A stretch of DNA of 64,000 nucleotides from Methylomonas fluvii (GTDB lineage Bacteria; Pseudomonadota; Gammaproteobacteria; Methylococcales; Methylomonadaceae): contig NZ_JACXST010000001.1 in assembly GCF_014850975.1 (NCBI RefSeq), positions 1,798,001 to 1,862,000 on the forward strand, read 5' to 3'. Shown one piece after another: positions 57,466-64,000 of the stretch. The translations under genes were made by a program, and so were the position numbers. How positions within the stretch are numbered: the stretch's first letter is position 1; each line of letters begins with the position of its first letter. A model generated the notes under the pieces. It ran no database searches. It had not been told where the DNA came from and saw only the letters and a list, made by a program, of their open reading frames with translations.

Positions 57466-57735
57466 ATAAAAACCCTGATCGCCATCATCATCCTATTAAT
57501 CGTTCACTTCCAGTATCGGTTGTGGCTAGGTGATGCCAGCGTCTCGCAGATTAGCGATTATCGAGAACGCCTGGATACCCTGACCAAGGAAGCTCAGGAG
57601 AAAAAGGAACGCAACGACTCCTTATATGCCGAGGTACTGGATTTGCGCCGTGGCTTGGAAACCATCGAAGAACGCGCCCGCTATGAGCTGGGCATGATCA
57701 AGGAAAACGAAACTTTCTTTCAAGTGCTTGAGTAG
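57466..57735 (+). CDS. ftsB: Cell division protein FtsB, apparent ATA start
   Basis: An 89-residue inner-membrane division protein (partner of FtsL and FtsQ). The N-terminal helix KTLIAIIILLIVHF is followed by QYRLWLGDAS, a coiled coil (residues ~28-70) and the family end EERARYELGMIKENETFF. The only canonical start in frame is TTG 57520, which would remove the whole membrane helix. Counting to the conserved QY pair, the codon ATA at 57466 lies at exactly the position of the E. coli Met1 (Q is residue 16 in both). An in-frame TGA at 57454 bounds the frame. A CTG at 57475 is a second option. It is 4 bases before ispD. Confidence 0.85.
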   Translation: MKTLIAIIILLIVHFQYRLWLGDASVSQISDYRERLDTLTKEAQEKKERNDSLYAEVLDLRRGLETIEERARYELGMIKENETFFQVLE

Positions 57736-57738
57736 AGC

Positions 57739-58434
57739 ATGAATCAAATTCCTAAGTGCTGGGCGGTAGTCCCGGCAGCCGGCGTTGGCAAACGCATGCA
57801 AGCCGACCGTCCCAAACAATATTTGCCGCTGGCCGGCAAGACTGTCATCGAACATACCTTAAACCGCCTGTTGCAATCCGGCGCGTTTCAAGCGGTGGCT
57901 GTTGCCATTTCGATTGAAGATCCATATTGGCCTGAATTGGCGATGTCCAAGCATCCGCATGTGATTACCGCGCCGGGCGGCAAGGAACGGGCCGACTCTG
58001 TGTTGTCCGCGTTGAAATCCTTGCAAGGCCGGGCCGCCGAAGACGACTGGGTGCTGGTGCATGACGCCGCCCGGCCTTGTCTGACGGCTTCTGATATTCA
58101 TCTGCAAATTGACACGCTAAAAGACGATGCAGTCGGCGGCATTCTGGCGTTGTCTTCACACGACACGCTGAAGCACGTCGACGGCGACACAATTACCGCA
58201 ACGATAGATCGCAAACATGTCTGGCGGGCGTTGACGCCGCAAATGTTCAAATACGGCATGTTGCGCGATGCCTTGCAGCAAACCGAAGGCAATCCGGCCA
58301 TTACTGACGAAGCCAGCGCGCTGGAACTGTTGGGTTTTCAACCGAAGATCGTCGAAGGCCGTCCCGATAACATCAAAATCACTCGGCCGGAAGATCTGGC
58401 GCTGGCGCAATTTTACATGGAGCAACAAGCATGA
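57739..58434 (+). CDS. ispD: 2-C-methyl-D-erythritol 4-phosphate cytidylyltransferase
   Basis: A 231-residue enzyme of the MEP isoprenoid pathway that forms CDP-methylerythritol. Marks are [21 protein letters not shown] (core [16 protein letters not shown]), [13 protein letters not shown] and [12 protein letters not shown]. Length is as in E. coli. Its end overlaps the ispF start by four bases (ATGA), the standard ispD-ispF coupling. Confidence 0.97.
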   Translation: MNQIPKCWAVVPAAGVGKRMQADRPKQYLPLAGKTVIEHTLNRLLQSGAFQAVAVAISIEDPYWPELAMSKHPHVITAPGGKERADSVLSALKSLQGRAAEDDWVLVHDAARPCLTASDIHLQIDTLKDDAVGGILALSSHDTLKHVDGDTITATIDRKHVWRALTPQMFKYGMLRDALQQTEGNPAITDEASALELLGFQPKIVEGRPDNIKITRPEDLALAQFYMEQQA

Positions 58435-58904
58435 TCCGAGTCGGCCAAGGCTACGACGTCCACCGTTTCACCGACGGCGACCACATTATTTTGGGTGGCG
58501 TGAAAATCCCTTACGAAAAAGGCCTGGAAGCCCATTCCGACGGCGACGTGGTGCTACATGCGCTGGCTGACGCCATCCTCGGCGCGGCGGCTTTAGGCGA
58601 CATTGGCAAGCATTTTCCGGACACAGATCCCGAATTCAAAGGCGCCAACAGCCGCGTATTGCTGCGCCACGTGTACAAAATCGTCCAAGAAAAAGGCTAC
58701 AAATTAGTCAACGCCGATGTGACCATCATCGCCCAAGCCCCGAAAATGCTGCCGCACGTGCCGGACATGCGAGCCAACATCGCCGCCGACTTGGTTGTCG
58801 ATGTCGATTTCATCAATGTCAAAGCTACCACCACCGAGAAACTGGGCTTCGAAGGTCGCAAGGAAGGTATCGCGGTGCAGGCGGTGGTGTTGATTGAGAA
58901 ATAG
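58431..58904 (+). CDS. ispF: 2-C-methyl-D-erythritol 2,4-cyclodiphosphate synthase
   Basis: A 157-residue enzyme of the MEP pathway. Marks are [13 protein letters not shown] with the zinc-binding Asp/His, [23 protein letters not shown] (core [11 protein letters not shown]), and the C-terminal [16 protein letters not shown]. Length is normal. It ends the pyrG-ispF series; the next 117 bases lead into the IS3 element. Confidence 0.97.
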   Translation: MIRVGQGYDVHRFTDGDHIILGGVKIPYEKGLEAHSDGDVVLHALADAILGAAALGDIGKHFPDTDPEFKGANSRVLLRHVYKIVQEKGYKLVNADVTIIAQAPKMLPHVPDMRANIAADLVVDVDFINVKATTTEKLGFEGRKEGIAVQAVVLIEK

Positions 58905-59090
58905 CGTTGCCTGCCTATTACCATCATGATCCGTTTGAATTGTTCCGGCATCAGGTTCGGCTCTCAACTTGACGAAAAACATTTATTTGAGTGGGTCAGT
59001 GAAGTTTCCTGCTTTTTACGGGGTAATCCCCCCTGAAAAAAGCAGCGTTTAAAAGTAGAATTTTCTCGTAACAGACGAAGGAAGTTTTAC

Positions 59091-59357
59091 ATGAAGACCT
59101 CACGATTTAGTGACAGCCAGATTCTGGCGATATTGAAGCAAGCGGAAGCCGGCACGCCCGTACCGGAGATCTGTCGTGAACACGGCGTTAGCTCTGCCAC
59201 GTTTTACAAATGGCGCTCCAAATATGGCGGCATGGATGCGTCCCTGATGGCTCGCCTAAAAGAGTTGGAAGACGAAAACCGGCGGCTGAAGAAAATGTAT
59301 GCCGAAGAACGGCTGAAGGCCGACATCATCAAGGAAGCCCTGGAAAAAAAGGCCTAA
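59091..59357 (+). CDS. IS3-family transposase OrfA
   Basis: An 88-residue helix-turn-helix DNA-binding protein: [42 protein letters not shown], recognised by its core [17 protein letters not shown], followed by a leucine-zipper-like end ([28 protein letters not shown], core [13 protein letters not shown]). It ends after a slippery A7G run at 59344-59351 that fits A-AAA-AAG -1 frameshifting into OrfB, as usual for the family. RBS GAAGGAAG. It is the upstream part of the interrupted IS3 element. Confidence 0.93.
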   Translation: MKTSRFSDSQILAILKQAEAGTPVPEICREHGVSSATFYKWRSKYGGMDASLMARLKELEDENRRLKKMYAEERLKADIIKEALEKKA

Positions 59358-60133
59358 CGCCATCTTGCCTCCGCGAGATGGCGCAACCCCTGATTCAGGC
59401 CAAGCGGGCCAGTCTTCGGTTGGTGTGTGCGGCTTTAGGCATCAGCCCGAGCGGTTATCGCTATCGGTCAAAGCGCTCGACTGAAAACGCCGAAATTGCC
59501 GACTGGCTGCTACGCCTGACCGCCACGCACCGTACCTGGGGATTTGGATTATGTTTTTTATATTTGCGCAACGTGAAAGGCTTTCGTTGGAATCACAAAC
59601 GGGTCTATCGGATTTACCGGGACCTGGAACTCAACCTGCGCATCAAGCCCAAGAAGCGCTTGGTACGGGAAACCCCGCAACCCTTGACGGTCCCGGATCA
59701 CATCAATGCCGTGTGGTCGATGGATTTCATGCATGATCAACTGGCTGACGGGCGGGCTTTCCGTTTGCTCAACGTCATTGATGACTTTAATCGGGAAGGT
59801 TTAGGCATTGAAGTGGATTTCTCGTTACCGGCTGTGCGGGTCACCCGCACATTGGATCGCATCATCGAGTGGCGTGGAAAGCCTGACGCCATTCGCTGTG
59901 ACAATGGACCGGAATATATCAGCGAGATTCTAAAAACCTGGGCCGAGCAACAGGGTATCCAGATTAACTATATCCAACCGGGCAAGCCGCAACAGAATGC
60001 CTACGTTGAACGTTACAACCGAACGGTGCGTTACGAATGGCTTGCCCAATACCTATTTGAATCGATCGGGCAGGTTCAAGATTTTGCGGAGCACTGGTTA
60101 TGGATCTACAATCATGAACGGCTGGAGAAATAG
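59351..60133 (+). pseudogene. IS3-family transposase OrfB, cut by IS256 insertion
   Basis: The OrfB frame is -1 to OrfA and continues from the slippery run ([14 protein letters not shown]). It has the integrase-core DDE set: Asp in [10 protein letters not shown], Asp in IRCDNGPEY and Glu in [13 protein letters not shown]. It ends early at HERLEK because the IS256 element entered after codon His-Glu-Arg. The lost end (ERPNMAIGGITPK) is found at 61537-61578 beyond the insertion. It should be inactive unless the insert leaves. Confidence 0.9.
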
Positions 60134-61532
60134 TCAAATCTGGTGTATAGGCAAATTGAATCAGGCGGCGATCTGCTGATTTTCTGCGGCTTTATCCGAC
60201 TCAGTAATGACAGCAATGCCATCCTGAAATCGAATGCCGTTGATCACATCCGGTAGTTGTTTAAATCCGCGTATCTTGCGCCAACTTTTTTCGGCGGTCA
60301 GTGCCAACTGGAACACTAGGCCTAGCAGCGAATGCCGTGACACGCAGTTCTTGGTCCGCGTTGTCCGATGGCGAATGGTCGCAAAGCTCGATTCGATCGG
60401 ATTGGTGGTGCGGATGTGTACCCAGTGTTCAGCGGGAAAATCGTAAAACGCCAGTAACGATTCACGGTCTTTTTCCAGAATATTGACCGCTTTGGGGTAT
60501 TTGGCCTCAAAGTCACGCCGGAAGCTGTCAAAGGCTTTGCTGGCATGGTCTTTGGTTTCTGCCAGCCAGATATTTTTCAAGCCAGCCTTGGCTTTAGCCT
60601 GAATCGAATCCGGTAATGCAGCCAGCACATTCGCCGTTTTATGCACCCAGCAGCGTTGCGTCCGTGTCTGCGGCCAGGTTTCATTCACCGCCGCCCAGAA
60701 ACCCAGAGCCCCATCGCCGGTGGCCAGTTTCGGCGCGTCCTGTAAACCGCGAGTCTGCAAATCTTGCAACACGCTCAGCCAGGATGCCTTGGATTCTCGA
60801 TAGCCATCCGAGAGCGCCAAAAGCCGCTTTTCACCGTGCTCATTGACACCAATGATCACCAACAGACACAAGCGGTCATCTTCGCCGCGCAGGGTCGAAT
60901 AAATACCGTCGGCCCACACATACACATAGCGCTGATTCGACAAATCCCGCCGATGCTAGGCTTGATAATCCTCGGCCCATTGCGCTTTCAAACGACTGAC
61001 CACCGCTGGCGACAAGCCTTTCGCCTCTGTGCCCAGCAGGACCGACAAGGCGTCCTGCATGTCACCCGTCGATATACCGCGCAAATACAGCCAGGGCAAT
61101 GCCGCTTCCACCCGCTTGGCCTTGCGAACATACGGCGGCACTAGCGACGAGTTGAACTTGACCCCGCCGCCAGAACGATCTCGAACCTTGGGGATTTTGA
61201 CCGTCACGTTACCCACACCCGTCACGATTTCCCGCTCCGGCAAATAGCCATTACGCACCACCGTTTGTCGGCCCCGTAAATCGGTCACCTTGGCATATTC
61301 GCCCAGAAACGCTTGTAACTCCGCCTCAACGGCCTGTTGGATCAAGGCCTTAGCGCCCATCTTCAACAAATCTGTCAAAGGGTCGTTGAGCGCACTAGCG
61401 CTATCCCACTCTTTTGCATTATCTTTACTCATGGCGTCTCTCATTTTGCTGGTATTCGATCTCGACAATCTCATTTCAGCAGAGGGCGCCACCTTTCTTC
61501 AAGTCCGGCTGTACTCCAGATTTAGTTATAAC
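60123..61532 (-). mobile_element. IS256-family element inserted in IS3 orfB
   Basis: Inverted ends AAATCTGGTGTATAGGC (left, 60136) and AAATCTGGAGTACAGCC (right, complement ending at 61523) are visible. The host sequence TCATGAACGGC flanks the insertion on both sides (60112-60122 and 61533-61543), the expected target duplication. The limits given are the inner edges of that repeat; the left subterminal part has four extra bases compared with the right, so the exact left end is uncertain. Confidence 0.8.
60161..61432 (-). pseudogene. IS256-family transposase split by an amber codon
   Basis: About 423 codons of an IS256 (Mutator-type) transposase starting at ATG 61432 (MSKDNAKEWDSAS). The first part ends with AEDYQA at a TAG at 60956-60958. 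The same frame continues directly with HRRDLSNQRYVYVWADGIY. The usual residue here in the family is Trp, so a TGG-to-TAG change is likely. Catalytic residues are otherwise present (Asp in VWADGIY, Asp in TGDGALGF, Glu in TTNPIESSFATIRHRT). It is inactive unless the stop is suppressed. Confidence 0.9.
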
Positions 61533-61689
61533 TCATGAACGGCCCAACATGGCTATTGGCGGCATCACTCCAAAATAAAAGTCGGCACTCGCCGCTTAAC
61601 CTCTACTTTTAGACTCTGCTCAAAATGGGGGGATTACCGTATAATCAACGGGCCAGCTTCTAAACTCCGGCCAAGATAGTTATCAGCGT

Positions 61690-62048
61690 ATGATTCAAGC
61701 TAGTGCAAAAATGGGTAATCCTGTGATGACTGTTTTTAAGCTGGTTGTTTTCATCGAATATCGGTCTACTCGCATAACTGAAGGTACAAAGCCAGCAACT
61801 CTTAATCGTGAGCTTCAGACGTTCAAAGCTGTTTTTAATGATCTGATTCGTTCTGGTCAATACGATGGGAAAAATCACTTTTCTGCTATTAAGCAAATCC
61901 GCTCTTCTGAGCCAAAGACCGTTTTTTTATCTACTGACCAGATAAAAAAGCTCTTCTCATACCTCGAAAAAAGCGATTCAGATGCTTACCTTGTTGCGTT
62001 GGTCTGTCTTGCTACGGGTGCTCGGTGGGGTGAGGCTCAGGGCCTGAC
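61690..62048 (+). pseudogene. Tyrosine recombinase (phage/island integrase) fragment
   Basis: About 120 residues of an integrase: the end of the core-binding domain (TLNRELQTFKAVFNDLIRSGQY, core NRELQTFKAVFNDLI) and the start of the catalytic domain (FLSTDQIKKLF ... [16 protein letters not shown], with the first catalytic Arg). The rest is replaced by IS21 sequence at ~62048, and the N-terminus is missing or lost at the IS3 end. It is a remnant of an integrated element. Base composition is more AT-rich than that of the neighbours. Confidence 0.8.
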
Positions 62049-62534
62049 CTTACGGCTCTCGGTGTCAAAGCCATTACCGACTACGGCAAGCGAGTACGAT
62101 TTTACTCGACGATTGATTTGGTCACCCAGCTTGAACGAGAAAAAGCGACCGGCAATCAGGGCAAGTTGGCGTACAGACTGATGCAAGTGGACTTAGTCAT
62201 TCTGGATGAACTGGGCTATCTGCCGTTCTCTCAGGTCGGCGGCGCCTTGTTGTTTCACCTGCTGTCGAAACTGTACGAGCGCACCAGTGTGGTCATTACC
62301 ACCAATCTAACCTTTGCCGAATGGTCCAGCGTGTTCGGCGATGCCAAGATGACCACGGCGTTGCTGGACAGGTTGACTCACCATTGTCATATCATCGAAA
62401 CCGGCAATGAGTCCTACCGCTTTCGGCACAGCACCGAGCAAGCCAAGGTAAGAATACAGGCTCGGGAGAACGCTAAGCGCGGCGGTAGTAAAAATCCATC
62501 GAATGAGGACATGTCAGCGGAGAATAACGTCTAA
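62049..62534 (+). pseudogene. IstB (IS21 helper ATPase) C-terminal fragment
   Basis: Continuing in another frame from the integrase fragment, the sequence reads [24 protein letters not shown] and then [21 protein letters not shown] (Walker [12 protein letters not shown]), [20 protein letters not shown] and [21 protein letters not shown]. This is the C-terminal two thirds of IstB. The Walker A region and IstA are missing, so it is inactive. A hairpin at 62544-62583 follows. Confidence 0.88.
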
Positions 62535-62543
62535 ATAATCCAT

Positions 62544-62583
62544 GGAAATGGATAATGAAACTTCCTTCCCATTATCCGTTTCC
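62544..62583. repeat. Inverted repeat after IstB fragment
   Basis: GGAAATGGATAATG and CATTATCCGTTTCC are complementary with one mismatch, separated by 12 bases. It may belong to the end of the IS21 remnant or be a transcript 3' hairpin. No T run follows. Confidence 0.5.
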
Positions 62584-62657
62584 GTTACACTTATCCGCGG
62601 CCGGCCACTCAAAAAACCGGCTCCATCCCCTAGTCAAATTTCAACCGGTACGGGTGA

Positions 62658-64000
62658 TCAAATTTCTCCCGGCGCCAACAGTGTTAGGTTTTTTCCTGTT
62701 CCTTTGCTAAACATTTTTACTATCTCTTCAGCAGGAACGGGTTTGCTGAGCAAATAACCTTGAATTTCGTCGCAGCCGTATTCAGCCAAAATATGGAATT
62801 GGCTTTGGGTTTCTACGCCTTCGGCGATCACTGTCATGTTCATGGAATGGGCGATGTTGATCAACATCTTGACGATTTTTTGATCGTTCTCGTCTTGGCA
62901 AATATCGATGATGAACGATCTATCGATCTTTAGGCTGTTTACCGGTAGGTTTTTTAGGTAGCTCAAAGAGGAATAGCCAGTGCCGAAATCATCAATGGAT
63001 ATTGCAATACCCCGGCTGCTAAGCCGTTTTAAGGCCGTCAATGCCGCCTGGAAATTATTCATCAACGTGGTTTCCGTCACTTCTAATTCCAGTTGCCTTG
63101 GAGCGATCTGGTATTCCGCGATGATTGCGAGGACTTTTTCAACAAAATCGTCTTGTTTCAATTGCACAGCCGATAAATTCACGGCAATTTTGCGATTCAT
63201 AAAGCCCATCTCTTCCCACTGTTTGAGTTGCTGGCAGGCCGTTCTGATGACCCATTCACCCATCGCCACAATTAGGCCTCGTTGTTCGGCAAAATCGATA
63301 AATTCAAACGGTGCAAGTAGTCCTTTGCTGGGATGTCGCCACCGAATCAAGGCCTCCACTCCCACGACAGCTTGGGTGGCGATGTCCATTTTGGGTTGGT
63401 AAAACAATTCCCACTCTTGGTTTTGAATGGCCCTACGCAATTCTTTATCCAAGTGCAGATGTTTGATGGAGAGTTCCTGCATCTGGTTGTCAAAAAACTG
63501 GAAGCTGGTTTCAGATGATGTCTTTTTACAGAATGTTTTGGCCGTGATGGCATTGTTGATTAGGTCATCAACCGAATTCGCATCGCCCGGATACACGCTG
63601 ATGCCGATGTGGCCGGTGATATAGATACTGTTGCCATCAATCTCGGCTGGGACGGCTAAAGCATCCATCAGACGCTCCACCATCCAGGTAACCACGTCCT
63701 TATTCGACAATTCCGGAATTAACACTGCAAACACGTCGCCGCCGATTCGGGAAAGCGTCAAACGTGAGATGTCGTCGCTTTTTCTGAAAGTGAGATTCAA
63801 TCGGTCGGCAATGTCTTTCAAAATCTTGTCGCCGACCGCCCGGCCTAGGGTTGCGTTAATCATGCCGAACATACCGATATCGACCACAAATATCGCAGCC
63901 AAATGGCTATATCGATGGCCTCTCTCAATAACCTGATTGACCCGGTCGTAAAATAAAACCTGATTGGGCAAGCCGGTAAGTGGGTCGTAGTGTTTGGAAT
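62658..64000 (-). CDS. GGDEF/EAL protein (probable c-di-GMP phosphodiesterase), 5' part cut by window edge
   Basis: The frame is open to the right window edge; HYDPLTGLPNQVLFYDR at the edge is the GGDEF domain start. The GGDEF site is RIGGDVF, with the metal-binding Glu replaced by Val, so cyclase activity is unlikely. The EAL domain is intact: EALIRWRHP, VTETTLM, DDFGTGYSSL, KIDRSF and AEGVETQSQ, all catalytic residues present. It therefore probably degrades c-di-GMP, with the GGDEF domain perhaps as a GTP-binding regulator. Upstream sensory domains lie outside the window. Confidence 0.93.
   Translation of the reverse strand, partial: SKHYDPLTGLPNQVLFYDRVNQVIERGHRYSHLAAIFVVDIGMFGMINATLGRAVGDKILKDIADRLNLTFRKSDDISRLTLSRIGGDVFAVLIPELSNKDVVTWMVERLMDALAVPAEIDGNSIYITGHIGISVYPGDANSVDDLINNAITAKTFCKKTSSETSFQFFDNQMQELSIKHLHLDKELRRAIQNQEWELFYQPKMDIATQAVVGVEALIRWRHPSKGLLAPFEFIDFAEQRGLIVAMGEWVIRTACQQLKQWEEMGFMNRKIAVNLSAVQLKQDDFVEKVLAIIAEYQIAPRQLELEVTETTLMNNFQAALTALKRLSSRGIAISIDDFGTGYSSLSYLKNLPVNSLKIDRSFIIDICQDENDQKIVKMLINIAHSMNMTVIAEGVETQSQFHILAEYGCDEIQGYLLSKPVPAEEIVKMFSKGTGKNLTLLAPGEI

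Larger units (their letters stand above)
59022..61638 (+). mobile_element. IS3-family element interrupted by an IS256-family element
   Basis: The ends GGTAATCCCCCC (59022) and GGGGGGATTACC (to 61638) are inverted, with a subterminal TTTAAAAGTAGA/TCTACTTTTA pair. The element carries orfA, orfB and a conserved frameshift site. The IS256 element sits inside orfB, which continues from 61534 to 61578 with HERPNMAIGGITPK and stop. A clear short target duplication at the IS3 ends is not seen. Confidence 0.8.

Overview
The window looks like a chromosomal segment of a moderately GC-rich gammaproteobacterium. The housekeeping gene orders (rarA|accA-tilS, pyrG-kdsA-eno-ftsB-ispD-ispF, proA-nadD-rsfS) are gammaproteobacterial. 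Exosortase-type (PEP-CTERM) surface proteins, a molybdenum locus and nitrogen-fixation accessory genes together suggest a diazotrophic methanotroph-like organism (Methylomonas/Methylococcales type). No methane-oxidation gene is visible, so the genus is an inference.

Layout. 1-10.5 kb: an edge-truncated PAS sensor, a small membrane protein, an MFS exporter, an OYE-type reductase, proA-nadD-rsfS, an orphan flgP-flgT pair, glutathione peroxidase and a protein with a repeated DSVLKRHY-type motif. 11-15.3 kb: a sigma-54-promoted PEP-CTERM protein, an S8 protease with two Ig-like domains, and a HAD hydrolase. 15.2-20.4 kb (- strand): an outer-membrane porin, modA, modG and an unusual modC, then a TauE/SafE-like permease. 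20.4-30.8 kb (- strand): a giant two-partner-secretion (TPS) filamentous protein of about 3,450 residues, split by a one-base frameshift. 31.1-42.9 kb (+ strand, divergent): VPLPA-CTERM protein, PstS-like binding protein, a tandem molybdopterin-oxidoreductase-fold protein with the same tail, a small exported protein, an ExbB fused to DUF2341/LamG, ExbD, TonB, a putative porin, a coiled-coil protein and the TpsB transporter. 43.1-44.3 kb: a short HTH-only ModE paralogue and full ModE. 44.3-46.2 kb: a NifA/sigma-54 style promoter followed by an unknown gene, a rhodanese and NafY. 46-59 kb: DUF2959 lipoprotein, rarA, accA, tilS, small membrane proteins, a GGDEF protein, pyrG-kdsA-eno-ftsB-ispD-ispF. 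59-62.5 kb: an IS3-family element with an IS256-family element inserted in it, then integrase and IstB remnants. 62.7 kb to the end: an edge-truncated GGDEF/EAL protein.

The most interesting result concerns 15-44 kb. Two 24-bp inverted repeats with the same architecture as the classic E. coli ModE operator (CGTT...N...AACG half sites, identical total length) occur here. One lies upstream of the porin-modA-modG-modC run. The other lies in the divergent promoter region between the giant TPS protein and the TonB/ExbBD/porin/TpsB operon. ModE itself is encoded at the far end of that operon. This suggests that the whole block, including the secreted filament, the TonB energy module, two porins and the PEP-CTERM-like molybdopterin-fold and PstS-like proteins, is one molybdate-responsive surface system, plausibly for molybdenum acquisition that feeds nitrogenase. 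I know of no description of such a system, but I could not search.

Other notable points: a roughly 120-bp palindromic MITE has entered two exported-protein genes in frame inside the signal-peptide region; ftsB appears to start at ATA; modC has lost several catalytic motifs and has no modB partner here.
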